Assembly (NCBI RefSeq): GCF_028372415.1
Contig: NC_092875.1
Location: 411,565,239 to 411,629,238 of the forward strand
Source of the DNA: Notamacropus eugenii
Taxonomy: Eukaryota; Chordata; Mammalia; Diprotodontia; Macropodidae
Reading direction: 5' to 3'
DNA: 64,000 nt
The notes beneath the pieces are model-generated. The model ran no database searches. It was not told the origin of the DNA and worked only from the letters and a program-made list of their open reading frames with translations. Shown here in pieces: positions 34,885 through 46,551 of the stretch. The translations under genes and the position numbers were made by a program. The number at the start of each line of letters is the position of its first letter. Positions within the stretch are counted from its first letter, which is position 1.

Positions 34885-37395
34885 TTCCAACCTCTCAATA
34901 AATCAAAAATCAACAAAGATTTATTAAGCACTTACTCAGTATCACGGTCCATTCTTAAGCACTATGGATATGAAGAAATACAAAAGTCCAGGTTCTACAT
35001 TTGAAGAGATGACAACCTAAAGGAGAAGAAATAACATAAATAATGAAGTACATTCAAGATATACAAAGAGAAGATGGATGGTAATTGAAGGAGGAGGCAT
35101 AATCAGCTACAGGGAGCAGTAAAATCCTCTTACAAAAGGTGTGATTTAAGCTCAGTTTAAAAAGAAATCAAAAATAGTGGCATAGAAGTAGAGCATTGTA
35201 GGACGTGAGTACAGGCAGTAAAAAGGTACCAGAAATTGGAGATAGAGCTTTCTAGTCAAGAAAACACAAGTAAGTCCATATTGCTGGAAGACAGTCTATG
35301 AAAGGGAGAAAAGTGTAAGAAGATTGGAAATGTGGGAAGGAGTCAAATTATTAGAAGCTTTGAATACCATACACAGGACTTAATATTTGATCCTGTAAGA
35401 ATAGAAATCCGCTGGAGCTCAATGAGCATGAAGGTGACAAGGACAGATCTACACATTAGAACAAACTCTGCAGCTAAGTAGAGAATGGAGTGTTCTAGGT
35501 TTGAATTTGAATTTTAATACAAGTACTAGGAGTATTAGAAGACTACTTAGAAACAACTTAGCAGTTCAAATAGTATAGACAAGAAGATATGAAAGCCTGT
35601 ATTAGGATGATGGACACATGAGGAGACATATATAGTAAATGCTGTGAGAGCAGACAATAATCAACAAAGGATTAGATATATGGAGTGAGTGAAAATCAGG
35701 AATTGGAGATGACTCCAAGGTTGTCAGACTGATAACTGGGGTTATGCTGGTGATCTTAACAATATTAGAAGAATTTAGAAAAGGAGGTTTAGGGGGAAAG
35801 ATGTGATGTGGGAGGAATAACAAAGAGACCAACATCACTAGATACCAGAGTGCATAGAGATAGTGAGATATGGTGTAAGAAGACTGATTCTGAAGTCAAA
35901 CAGAGGATTTGATATTTATCCTGGAATCCATTAGAAGTTCCCTATTTATTGAAGGGGGGGAGGTGACATGGTTAGATTTCTACTTTAGAATGGTCAATTT
36001 GAAAGCAAAAAGTCCATCCATAGTAGACTAGGTGTTTGGAAAGACTTGAAGAAGAGACATCCACCAGGAGTCTATTGCAAAGGTGATGAGAGATTGACAA
36101 TCCATGACCAAAGAATTTAGACATGTTAAGTTTGAGGTGTGTATAAAATATACAATTAAGGAAGTCCAAAATGCATTTGGTGATGAAGGACTCAGAAGAA
36201 AGGTTAGCATTCTACTCAGAATCATCAACATGAAAGATTATAATCAAATCTACGGGAACTGACAAAATCCCCAAGTAAAAGAGAAATGATTGAAAGTGCA
36301 GAGTGCCAAGAACAGAGCCTTGGAGGTTCTCCACAGTTAGTTCACCTGAGTTAGATGAAGAACCAGCAAAGGAAATCAAAAAAATAAATGCTAAACAGAT
36401 AAGAGAAAAAGAAAGAAAGAGCAGTGTCTCTGAAAATCTAAAGAGAAAAAAAAGTATCCCAAGATGCTGTTCTCAATGGTATCAAATGCCACTAAGGAGT
36501 CAAGAAGGATCAAGATTGAGAAAAAAAAATCATTATTGATAACTTTGAAGAGCACAGTTTAAGTGATTGGGTTAAAAACCAAAAAGATTGTAAAGACCTT
36601 GGAAGGGATTTAGAGAAATGGAAATGGAAGCGTCTAGGGTGGACAACTTTCTCAAGGAGTCTAACTCTGAAAGTAAGAGAGATTTAAGAAAATAATAGTA
36701 AGTGGGGATAGTAGGATATATTGACGACACGAAGCACTATGGAAAGACATTTGTGTGTTTGTAAATAACAGGAAAAGAGCCACAAAAAGGCAGACACTGG
36801 AGATCAGGGAGAAAATAGAGTATCATGATAATGGAGGTAATCTGATGGTAAAGAAATAAGGGAACAGAATGAAGGATAATCGGTGGGGCTCACTTTGTAC
36901 AGGAGGAAAGCCACCTCTTCCTATAAGACTAGACTGAAGGAGTGGGGGAAGGTGTCTGAATGGTGTGAAATGAGAATGGGAAAAAGGAGAATTCTCAACA
37001 AATTGCCTGTGTTCTTTTCAGTAAAATGTGAAGTAGGGTCTTCAATGAAGCCATAAGGGGAAGAAATGAAACATGAGGATTGAGGAGAGATGAGAAGGGC
37101 CAGAACTCCTTCATGCGAGAGTAGTCACAATTTGGAAAGAATAAGAATGCTTTCCTTGCTATAGTGAGAATCTTGTTGAGATTCGATAACAAATTCATAG
37201 TGGACCCAACTAGTATATATTTGTATTCTCCTGTAGCTACATTTAATAGCATGTATATAGAAAGGAAGGTAGCAGATAATAGGAGCAATCTAAGGTTGAG
37301 GTTTAGAAAAGGTATGATTGGTGATAGAACAAGGAAACAAGGATTTCTAAGGTAGAAGTTAGTAGAGAGTTATAGAGGTTGATATGGGGAAAGAA
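34885..37395 (-). mobile_element. L2 LINE, long antisense relic (possibly two copies)
   Basis: A second 3' tip begins 'caacaaagatttattaagca'. It is followed by 'gattggaaatgtgggaagga', 'gaattggagatgactccaag', gttgtcaga and 'ggaggtttagggggaaagat' (to about 35840). From about 35880 the order restarts with 'aaacagaggatttgatattt', then 'agagccttggaggttctcca', 'tgaagaaccagcaaaggaaa', 'gtcaagaaggatcaagattg' and 'ggaaagccacctcttcctat'. The restart implies a second, more 5' L2 copy joined to the first. Confidence 0.65.
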
Positions 37396-37870
37396 GAAAT
37401 AGAAAATGCTTCTGCTATCCTATCTGGCTTCAACTGAAAGATGCCTCTCCCAGGATAAGCTCATCAATTCTAAACTCATCTCTACTCTACAGATTCAGGC
37501 CTTAGTTGATATCACCTCCTTCAACCTCCTAACCCCTCTAACTGGAGGGCTGGAGGGCAGAATACCAAACTCCTCCCAATAACTTCCTTGATAGAGGGCA
37601 GAAACTAGACTCTCATCTCATTTCACTTTGCTTCTTTTGTGCTGACCTGCCTAGTTTCAACTCTATGAAACCCGATGAAATTATGCCAGATACCCTTTAG
37701 TGTCCTATCTCCCCCAACTACACTTTCCTGCCTCCTTTTATGTGTTGCCTCTACCTTTACATTGTAAACTCCTTGGGACAGGACTATTTGTTTTTATCAA
37801 TTTATATTCCTAGTATCTAGCCTAACACATAGTAAATACTTAATAAGTGTTATGGGATTAGATTAGATTG
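37396..37870 (+). mobile_element. L2 LINE 3' end, sense
   Basis: Ends 'acattgtaaactccttggga', caggactatt, 'tagcctaacacatagtaaat' and acttaataagtgtt. It lies head-to-head with the antisense L2 to its left. Confidence 0.65.
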
Positions 37871-37989
37871 AAATAATCTGAGAAAAACTGAAGGGTGGAA
37901 GGAACCGAGGTCATGATGAGGACAAAGAACATTGTTAAAGGTCAATATGTAAGTAAAGATAGCATACTAAAATTATAAGAGAAAGGAAC

Positions 37990-38800
37990 TTTGGATTTTG
38001 TGAACATGTGTGTCACTTGCCAATTCCTGTATTTTCTATCTAACATCTTTTTTGTATATTCCCTTCTTTGTTAGGATACTGTCACCACCCTGGTTCGATC
38101 CTTAGTCACCTTATGCATGGGGTATTGCAATAATCTACTGGTAGGTCTACCTGCTTCAAGTCTCTTCACCCTCCAGTCCATTTTCCACCCTAATTTCAAA
38201 CTGATCTTCCTAAAGTAAAAACCTGACTGTCACGTCCTTCTTCAATAAATAAACTCTAGTCTAGGGACTCTCTATTGCTTGCATAATGAAATAGAAATTA
38301 TCAGTTTGGCTCAAAATGTCCTTTAAAACCAATTTTCTTACATCTTACCACACAACTCCCACAGTACCCACTGATATTCAGTAACACTAGCCTCCTTGCT
38401 GTTCCTCCAACACAAAATTCCATTTTCCAGATCTAAGTACTATTCAGGTATGACATGCTTGGAATTTTCTTTCTTCTCATCCCTGCCTCCTGGCATCCAT
38501 AGCTTTCTCCAAGTCCCAATTAAAATCTGACCTTATAATGAAGCCTGTTTTCGTCCTCCTTAATCTTACTGACTTTCCCTAAGATTAGCTCATTTACCCT
38601 ATATATATATATATATATATCTTGTTTATATATAGTTGCTTAAGTGTTTTCTTCCCTGTTATGCTGTGAGTTCCTTGAGAGTAAAGACTACTTCTGTTTG
38701 TTTGTTTTCCTTCATTTTGTATCCCCAGTGCTTAGCACAGAGATCTTCCCACAGAAAGCATTTAATAAATGCTTTTAGCCTTGACTGGATGATAAGATCA
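37990..38800 (+). mobile_element. L2 LINE 3' part, sense
   Basis: Well-ordered L2: 'ccaccctggttcgatcctta', gtcacctta, 'gggtattgcaataatctact', 'ctgatcttcctaaagtaaaa', 'ccttgctgttcctccaacac', 'ccttgagagtaaagactact' and 'agcatttaataaatgctttt'. A (TA)n tract sits at 38600-38620. Confidence 0.8.
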
Positions 38801-40174
38801 AGGGTTTCAACTCTAAACCTACCTTGCAGACATATCATAGACAATTCTGGATTTTCTAGGCTCTCTAGGCTGATAGTATCTGACTGATCCTCATGTTATA
38901 TAATCTTTTTTTTTTTTTTAAAGAAATAACCTTTCCCTTTTCTGACATAATAAAAAATGCCTTCTCCTACTGAGCTCAACTCTTCAGTCCTAGTTATTAC
39001 TAGTCAGTCTGGTGCTCTTCATGTCTTTCATCACATGACCCTAAATTTATCATTTATTCACACAGTTCTGATTTATCACAGTCATTCTAATCAGAGATTG
39101 TATTTATGAGGTGGTAGATAGCACGTATTTGTTAGTATTCTATGCAATTTTATGTAGAGATTGACAACCTGAATGATTTGGAGCATAATGGGTTAACAGT
39201 ACATTTTGTTAGAGATGTTGATTTCTGTCATTTTAATTTACTTGGCTCAATCAAACCAAATTGCTTTTGTTTGTCTTAAACATACTTAATATAAAAAAAA
39301 ATGTTTTTCCTTGTAATTTTATACATAACACAAAGATTCCATAGTACCAAGTACAATCATCTTAAACAGACATGTATCTTTGATTTAAGAGCACTTGCCC
39401 TGTTCCTTTTTGTGGAAATGATTCTTAGTCCCAAATTATTTACTATATTGAGTTATTGTGAATCTAGATATAAGATTTCCCCAGCATGCTCTGAATGGTT
39501 CCAGAAATATGAATTTCACATAATAGCAAGAGCAATGCTGGAACCTCAAACACTTGCTCAGTGATTAAGTAACCTGTCATGGATGTTTCAGGGAGGTTTT
39601 TAAGTCAAAATTTCTAAAATTCAACTTTGGTGACAGCTTAGTCCCTATATTTTTTGTCAGGCTAAAGACAATATAAAACCTTAGTTCAAAATGACAAGTT
39701 GTTACTTCCAATTATCTTTTCTTACTTGTAATTAAGACTTCAAATCCAAGGGAAAGAGTAAAGGTGATCATAGAGCAGCAGTTTTTAAAGTCTAAATAGA
39801 GTCCTGAAAAGCAATACAATGTCGTACAGGGGGAAGGGAAAGAAAGAAAGAAATGGTCCTGCAGGGCTAGATTTTAAAGCAAGCATGTTAAATGTGCACA
39901 AGGAAAACCAAAGAGTACTAAGATGACACTTTGATACCATATCTGGAGAACATGACATCATTTTAAGCAGATTGTTAAAGATTTACTCTGGCTAGTTGTA
40001 ACATGAAAAAATAAAATAAACGCAGAAATAATAAAACACATCAGGTTCTCATAAAGTTAATTATATTGCAGGTAAATTATATCTTCTGAATATACAGTTA
40101 AGTTTCTCAGGATGTCCTAGAAATCCTGTAATGCACTAGAGCTTCCTTCTTCCAAACCAGGTGTAGTGGAAAGC
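38801..40174. other. Unassigned intergenic sequence
   Basis: No gene is recognised. The 87-codon frame at 39301-39564 has no family features. No named repeat is apparent. Confidence 0.35.
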
Positions 40175-40465
40175 ACATCAATTGATCAATAATCATTTAT
40201 GAAGAGCCTTCTATGTAGCAGGCACTGTACTAAACACTGGGGATATGAAAAGAGGCAAAAGATAGACCTTGCCCTCAAAGAGGTTGCAATCTAATGGGGG
40301 AGACAGCATGCAAACAAAATGTGTATGAAGCAAGCTATTTAAGGAATAAATAGGAGAAAACCTAGGGAAGGCACTGGAATTCAGAAAGGTTGGAAGTGCC
40401 TTGCAGAAGAAAGTGAGATTTTAGTTGAGACTTAAAGGAAGCTGAGGAGGTCAATATTCAGAGTT
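40175..40465 (-). mobile_element. L2 LINE 3' tip, antisense
   Basis: 'gatcaataatcatttatgaa', 'tgtagcaggcactgtactaa', 'acactggggatatgaaaaga', 'cttgccctcaaagaggttgc' and 'gattttagttgagacttaaa' are the antisense L2 end in order. Confidence 0.75.
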
Positions 40466-43400
40466 GATAGAATAAACGCCACCAATAGTACATTAGTATA
40501 CTAATTTTCCCACATCCCCTCCAACATTTGTTATTTTCCTTCTTTGTCATATTAGCTAATTTGATAGGTGTGAGGCGGTCCTTCAGAGCTGCTCTAATTT
40601 GCATTTCTCTGATCAATAGATTTTGGATATTTTTTCATATAACTAGAGATAGGTTTGATTTCTTCAACTGAAAACTGCCTGGTCATACCCATTATCCCTT
40701 TATTACAAAGGTAATAACTTGTATTCTTATAAATTTAACTCCATTCTCTATATATTTGAATAATGAGACTAGATATTTTTTACCAGATAAACTTGTTCAA
40801 TTTTTTTGTCACAAGTTATGATTACTATGTCTTTCCCTCCTTCTGATTTTCCCTCAGTTTCAGTTTCTCTCTCTCACTCCCCCCTCACTCTCCCTGCTCT
40901 CTCTCTTCACCTCTTTCTGTCCCCCTTCTCCCCCTCTCTCTCCTCCCTTTCTTCCTCTTCCCCTCTCCCTCTCTCTTTCTTCCTCTCTCTCCTCCCTTCT
41001 CTCTCTCCCCCTTTATGTCTTTCCCCCTCTCTCTTCTCCCCCCTCTCTCCCCCTCTTTTACTTTCCCCCCTTTTCCCCCCTCTTTCACTCTCCCCTTCTC
41101 TCTCCCCCCTCTCTTTCCACCTCTCTCTTTCTACCCCCCTCTCTCTCCCCTCTCTCTATCTCTCTCTCTGTGTCTCTGCCTCTGTCTCTCTGTCTCAGTC
41201 TGTCTGTCTGTCTTTCCCTGTCTCTCCTCAAAATTGTTTTGCTCCTCACAATTACCTCCTAATATGCCCTCCCCTTCTATCATCCTCTATTTTTTGTTTT
41301 CCTCTCCTCCTGCTTCCCTGTTGGGTAAGACAGATTTTTTATATATGTCTGAGTGTATTTATTATTCCTTTTTTGAGCCAATTCTGATGAGAGTAAGGTT
41401 CAAGAGCTCCTCACCACCCTCCTATTTTCCCCTCCAGTATAAAAGTTTTTCATGACTCTTTTCTATGAGATAAATTGCCCCATGCTACCTTTTCCTTCCC
41501 CTCTTTTACCAGTACATCCCTCTTCCTCATACCTTAATTTTGGAGACATAGTCCCATTATATTCAGCTCACACCCATGCCCTCTGTCTATGTACATTCCT
41601 TCTAACTGCCTTAATGATAGGAGTGTTATTAGGAATTACAAGTATCATCTTCCTCTCAAAGAATGTAAGCAGTTTAAAATTATTGAATTCTTTATTATTT
41701 CTATTTCCTATTTACCTTTTATGCTTCTTTTGAATCTTGTATTTGAAAGTCAAATTTTCTGTTTGGTTCTGGTCTTTTCAAAAGGAAAGCTTGAAAGTCT
41801 TTTATTTCATTAAATATCTATTTCCAAGCCACCACCCCACCCCCAAAGAATTGTACTCAGTTTTGTTGGGTAGCTAACTCTTGGTTTTGATTCTACTTCC
41901 TTTGCCTTCTGGAATATTGCATTCCAAGCCCTCTGATACTCATGAAGAAGCTGCTCGATCTTGTGTTATCTTGACTGGGTCTCCACAATGTATGAAATAT
42001 TTATTTCTGGCTACTTACAACATTTTCTCCTTGACTGAAGGTTTCTGGAATTTGGCTAGAATGTTCCCAGGAGTTTTCATTTTGAGATCTCTTTCAGGAG
42101 GTGATCAGTGGATTGTTTCTATTTTTATTTTGCCCTTGAGTTTGAGAGCATTAGAGCAGTTTTCCTTGATAATATCTTGAAATATGAGGTCTAACCTTGT
42201 TTTTTTTTTTTTTTTTAAATCATAGCTTTCAGGTAGTCCAATAATACTTAAATTATTTCTCCTTGGTCTGTCATTTTTTATTTAATGAGATAGTTCACAT
42301 TTTCTTCTTTTTCCTTTCGGATTTTATTCTATTATTTCTTGATTATCATGGAGTCATTAGCTTCCACTTGCCCAATTCTAATTTTTAAGGAATTATTTTC
42401 TTCAGAGAGCTCCTGTGCTCCCTTTTCCATTTGTTTAATTCTTCCTTTTAAGAATTTTCCTTCTCTTCTGATTTATGTGCTTTTTAAAAATTATTTGGCC
42501 TCTTCTGCTTTTTAAGGCATTATTTTCTTCAGTATTTTTGTGCCTTCTTTACCAAGTTGTTGACTTTTTTCCCTAGGATTTTCTTGAATTACTCATTTCT
42601 TTCCCCAGTTTTTCCCTCTGTCTTTCTTCTTTGATTTTAAAATACTTTTTGACTTCTTCCAAGAATTATTTTGAGGCTTTAGACTAATTCACATCTTTTT
42701 TGAGACTCTGGGTGTAGCAGTTTTGATGTCTTCTTCTGAGTTTGTGTTGTGAAATCACCCATCACCATCACAATTTTCCACTGCCAGGTTATTTTTTTTA
42801 GTATTGTTGTTTGCTTATTTTCTCAGCCTATTTCTTGGCTTTTAACTTTGTGTTAAAATTGGGGTCTACTCCCAGAGTGTAGGAGTCACTGTATGAAGCT
42901 TCAGACTTCTTTATTGTTGTTGTTGTTATTTTGTGCTTCTGTTATCAGAGCTAGTTCTGGGCAATTGTAAGTTTTCAGCTGTTCCAAAGTAGTATGATCT
43001 AAGAAGAGATATGGTAAGTGATCAAAAACATTCTTTTCCATTCCCAAAGTATGACCAGAGTCCCTGTTCTCCTCTGTTTTCATGCTCTAGTTTTCTAGTG
43101 TCCCTTCTTGCCTGGTATTGCAACCAGGAACCATGTATGGGAAATGCAACAGAGTCCTGCATCCAGTGCCAGCAAAGGGTCCTCTATAATCTCCTTCTGA
43201 TCAGTGGTTCAACCTTTTTACAGTCTTTGAGCTAAGAACTCAAGAAGTTGTTGATGCTGATTCGGTCTCCACAAAGGACTGCTGCTAGCTTGCTAGTGCT
43301 AATGCTGACACAATTTGTCCTGAACTGCACTCCACTCCTAACCCAGAGAGAAAAACCTTTCCTGCCAATCATGTAAGTTGCCTTGGCATAGAAATTATTT

Positions 43401-43560
43401 TGTTCTGTTCTTTTGTTGGTTCTAGGAATCCAGAATTCATTTTGAGGCATTATTTTAAAATTGTTTGGAGGTGAATTTAGAACTCAGATGAATCTCTGCC
43501 TTTACTTTACTGTCTTGGCTCCCCTTTCCACCTTTTCACTGAGTTGTGTTCAAATTTTAG
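40466..43560 (-). mobile_element. L1 LINE, antisense, heavily deleted (ORF2 3' piece plus ORF1)
   Basis: At 40510-40800 is the antisense ORF2 C-terminal region, including 'gataggtgtgaggcggtcct' and 'tttctctgatcaatagattt', the same text as 46690-46830. After a pyrimidine tract, 41640-42900 reads as ORF1 on the minus strand: RRNNLSIIGLPES near 42240 matches the L1 ORF1 RRM start, with VKEKML about 80 codons on and PEPNRKFDFQIQD further down. Most of ORF2 is missing and there are stops and a T16 run in ORF1. The 5' part near 42900-43560 is presumed ORF1 N-terminus/5' UTR. Confidence 0.7.
40861..41230. repeat. Long polypyrimidine (CT)-rich tract
   Basis: About 370 bases almost entirely C and T on the plus strand, made of ctctct, cccctc and tctgtctc units. 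The 193-codon Ser/Leu/Pro frame (40806-41387) and its 146-codon neighbour are low-complexity artefacts. It sits exactly where most of ORF2 is missing from the L1. Confidence 0.9.
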
Positions 43561-43990
43561 CTTTATTTCTATCTCTGTTTAACCCCTCTGAGCTTGAATT
43601 CCCTCATGTACGAAGCATGTAGGCTGAATCATACTGCATTTAAGGTTTCTATATATGCTAAATCTTGTGATTTTATTTGTTCTGTGATACTTCACAAGCT
43701 CATGAAATTGGAATCTTCACTATCAATTTATGTAACACTAACTAATCATGGGTCGTGGCTTGTTCTGCTTCTGCTCCTGAGACATTCATTTTACATGTAT
43801 TACCTAATCAGGGCCTAACCAAGTCTCTTAAAACTGTGTAATTATACTAACATCAAGAATGGCAAATGGAACACTCCCTTTCCTGCTCCTCTCTTGTATT
43901 CCCCAGTACCTTGAGAAATAGCATGAGATAATAAAGAAAGTATTAGATTAGAAGTTAGAATTTGAATCCAAATTCCTTATTTGTTAATAG

Positions 43991-44112
43991 AAGGAAAGAA
44001 GGAAGGAAGGAAGGAAGGAAGGAAGGAAGGAAGGAAGGAAGGAAGGAAGGAAGGAAGGAAGGAAGGGAGGGAGGGAGGAAGGAATGAAGGAAAGAAGAGA
44101 GGGAGGAAGGAA
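43991..44112. repeat. (GGAA)n tetranucleotide microsatellite
   Basis: More than 80 bases of nearly uninterrupted aagg units, grading into gggagg and gaaggaaag. Confidence 0.97.
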
Positions 44113-45035
44113 AAAGAAATTTAATAAATTATACTATGAGATGAATATTTCAAGTTTTACAAATTGCTTTACAATTTTTTTCTCATTTTATGTTCACAAT
44201 CACACTGAGAGATTAGTGTTATTGTTATCCCCATTTTATCTATTAGAAAACTGAGGCAGATGGTGTTAAAGTGGAGCTACAAGCAGTGAGACAACCCCTG
44301 CCCTCAAATGGCTTATATTCTAATAGAACAATATAATACATATTAGGTTGTAGTGGTCAGGGAAGGAAATCAGGACCTGAGAAGTCAGCAAGATGATCAA
44401 TGGAACAATAGGTCAATCTCTGGTGTAGCCTTTCTAGGGGTCCTGGTAACTGCAACTTGATTACTACTCTTAGAGTGATATGGTAGAAGCATGGAGGAGT
44501 TAAGATATTGGTTGGGTGGAGCAGCAGCAGGCAAAAATGGTCAGAATGAAGATAAGGCTACATGGTCCCCAGGAGTACAAAACCAATTTACTTACTCCTC
44601 CAAAGTATGGGCTTTGGTGGTGCTGTTTGGTAGACCAGGAGAAGCAGCAATAGGAAGAACAGATGTTATCCTGAGCAAATCATTTAGTCATTCTGGGTCT
44701 CAGTTTCCTCATCTAGTAAATGAGGGGGTTGGAATCAATAATCTTACCTTATAACTTATAATAGTCTTATAATTACCACTACTATAAATATGTGATTTTT
44801 ATGAATTTCATTTTAAAAAAACATTCTAGTTAACAAGCTATAAATGAGATCTTTATGAGTATGCCAAATCAAGGGAAGAAAACTTCATGTAACTAGAATA
44901 TACAGATTAAAAGTATGTCAGATCAAGTTGCACATCCTGTTCATGCAATTTATTTGTTGCTTAATGGACATACATTTCAATTTTACAGCTATTCTTGCTG
45001 TTTCTGTGCTTCATTTTACCTTCCTTCAATAGCTC

Positions 45036-45043
<8 letters not shown>

Positions 45044-45092
<49 letters not shown>
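45044..45092. repeat. (CA)n microsatellite
   Basis: About 24 CA units with a tacata lead-in. Confidence 0.97.
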
Positions 45093-45095
<3 letters not shown>

Positions 45096-45805
45096 TCTTG
45101 GGGGAAAAAAGAATTGAATCTGGGAAAAATGCTTCAATTAGCTTCATTTAGACTACAATGTAGGTCCATAGATATATCATGTTTATTTTTATTTTTTACA
45201 TTTTATTTTTTCTCAATTACATGCAAACAAAAAGTTATATTTTTTTTTTAAATTATGAGTTACATATTCTTGTCCTCCCTCCTTTGTTCAGGGTAAGCAA
45301 TTTGTTATAGATTATACATGTGCAGTCATGCAAAACATATCCATATTAGCATATTGCAAAAGAAAATGCAAAGAAAAAAACAAGAATAATAAAACAAACA
45401 AAAAAAAAAGATGCTTTAATTTGCATTCAAACTCTACCAGTTCTTTCTTTTGAGGTAGACAGCATTTTTCGGCATAAGTTCTTTGAGATTTTCTTGGATC
45501 ATTGTATTTCTTGGAATAGCTAAGTCATTCATAGCTGATCATTGAACAATATTGTTGTCATTGCACACACTATTCTCCTGGTTCTGCCCACTTTATTTTG
45601 CCTCAGTTCATGAAAGAATTTCCAGACATTTTTTTTTTTTCTGAAAGCATCTCACTCATCATTTCTTATAGCACAATAGTATTCCATTACAATCATATAC
45701 AACAATTCGTTTAACCATTCCCAGATTGATGAATTCCCAGTTCTTTGCCATCATCAAAATAGCTGCTATAAATATATTTTTGTGCATATAGATACGTTTT
45801 TCTTT

Positions 45806-46551
45806 TTTTACTGTAAACTTATTGTTTCTATTCTTGTTTTAAAACAAAGTATACTCCATTAGATATTTAACAGTTTTCAAATATCTACCTTTTATATTCT
45901 TTTAAAAGTTCAATTCATAATCTAACAGCATCCAGGTTTTTAAAAGTTATTTTTCTAATAGCATTTCTGATACCATGGTCTTTCAGATTTCACAATATAA
46001 GAGAATGTAATGTATACAATATCATGTACTTAAAACAAAAAACAAACTTATTACCAGTCAGATAAGATCAATTCAGTTGAATGCATTTCCAAATTATCCC
46101 ATAGAAAAATATTTATTTTAATCATCTCTCTCATTTTATATTAATCACATGCAAAATCCACTTTAGAATTATCAAGTACAGAGTATTTCTATTCAATTAA
46201 AGAAGTAATGGCTATAATAATAACAATCGTCAACATTTACGTACTGCTTACCATATGCCTGACACTGTGTTAAACACGTCACATTTACTTTATCAGTTGA
46301 TCCGCAAAACAATCTGGGAGGTGGGTCTCATTGTTGAGGTCTAGGGGTGCTAGGACCCCAAAATTCAAGGGCAAGGGATGCAATCAAATGAATTTGACTC
46401 AAGCTTTCTTTCAGCCAGAGATAAGATTTATTAGAATAACTGTTGGGAGGACAGGATTTTAAGAACCCCCTCCTCTGTGATGCTTGTACTGACAAGTGGG
46501 CCAGATTGAATCTGGGCATTGCCCAGACTCTCAAAGAATCTGAGCCAGTTC
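45806..46551. mobile_element. Composite insertion within the L1
   Basis: L1 text stops at 45805 and resumes at 46561. TTTTTCTTT occurs at 45797-45805 and 46552-46560, a possible but low-complexity target duplication. The insert contains unrecognised AT-rich DNA (45806-46200), an antisense MIR3 piece (46205-46330: 'cgtcaacatttacgtactgc', 'tgcctgacactgtgttaaac') and, at about 46335-46545, sequence that on the minus strand has AATAAA followed by a region resembling the end of an LTR. The origin as a single unit is not established. Confidence 0.5.
46335..46545 (-). mobile_element. Possible solo LTR fragment
   Basis: On the minus strand: a 'ctgggcaatgcccagattca' inverted repeat, then 'attctaataaatcttatctc' with a polyadenylation-type AATAAA, then 'gcttgagtcaaattcatttg' and 'gaattttggggtcctagcac'. 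The layout suits an R/U5 region, but no partner LTR or internal region was seen. Confidence 0.3.

Larger units (their letters stand above)
43561..45180. other. Unassigned sequence with MIR relics
   Basis: At 43895-43990 there is a weak sense MIR start. At 44140-44280 an antisense MIR3 relic reads 'ttatccccattttatctatt', agaaaactgaggc. At 44640-44755 a sense MIR piece reads 'ctcagtttcctcatctagta'. No gene is seen. The 87-codon frame at 44491-44754 overlaps a MIR. Confidence 0.5.

Noticed and set aside
40806..41387. 193-codon open frame, the longest in the window
   Set aside because: It translates a polypyrimidine tract into Ser/Leu/Pro/Phe repeats and lies inside a broken L1, so it is low-complexity artefact.
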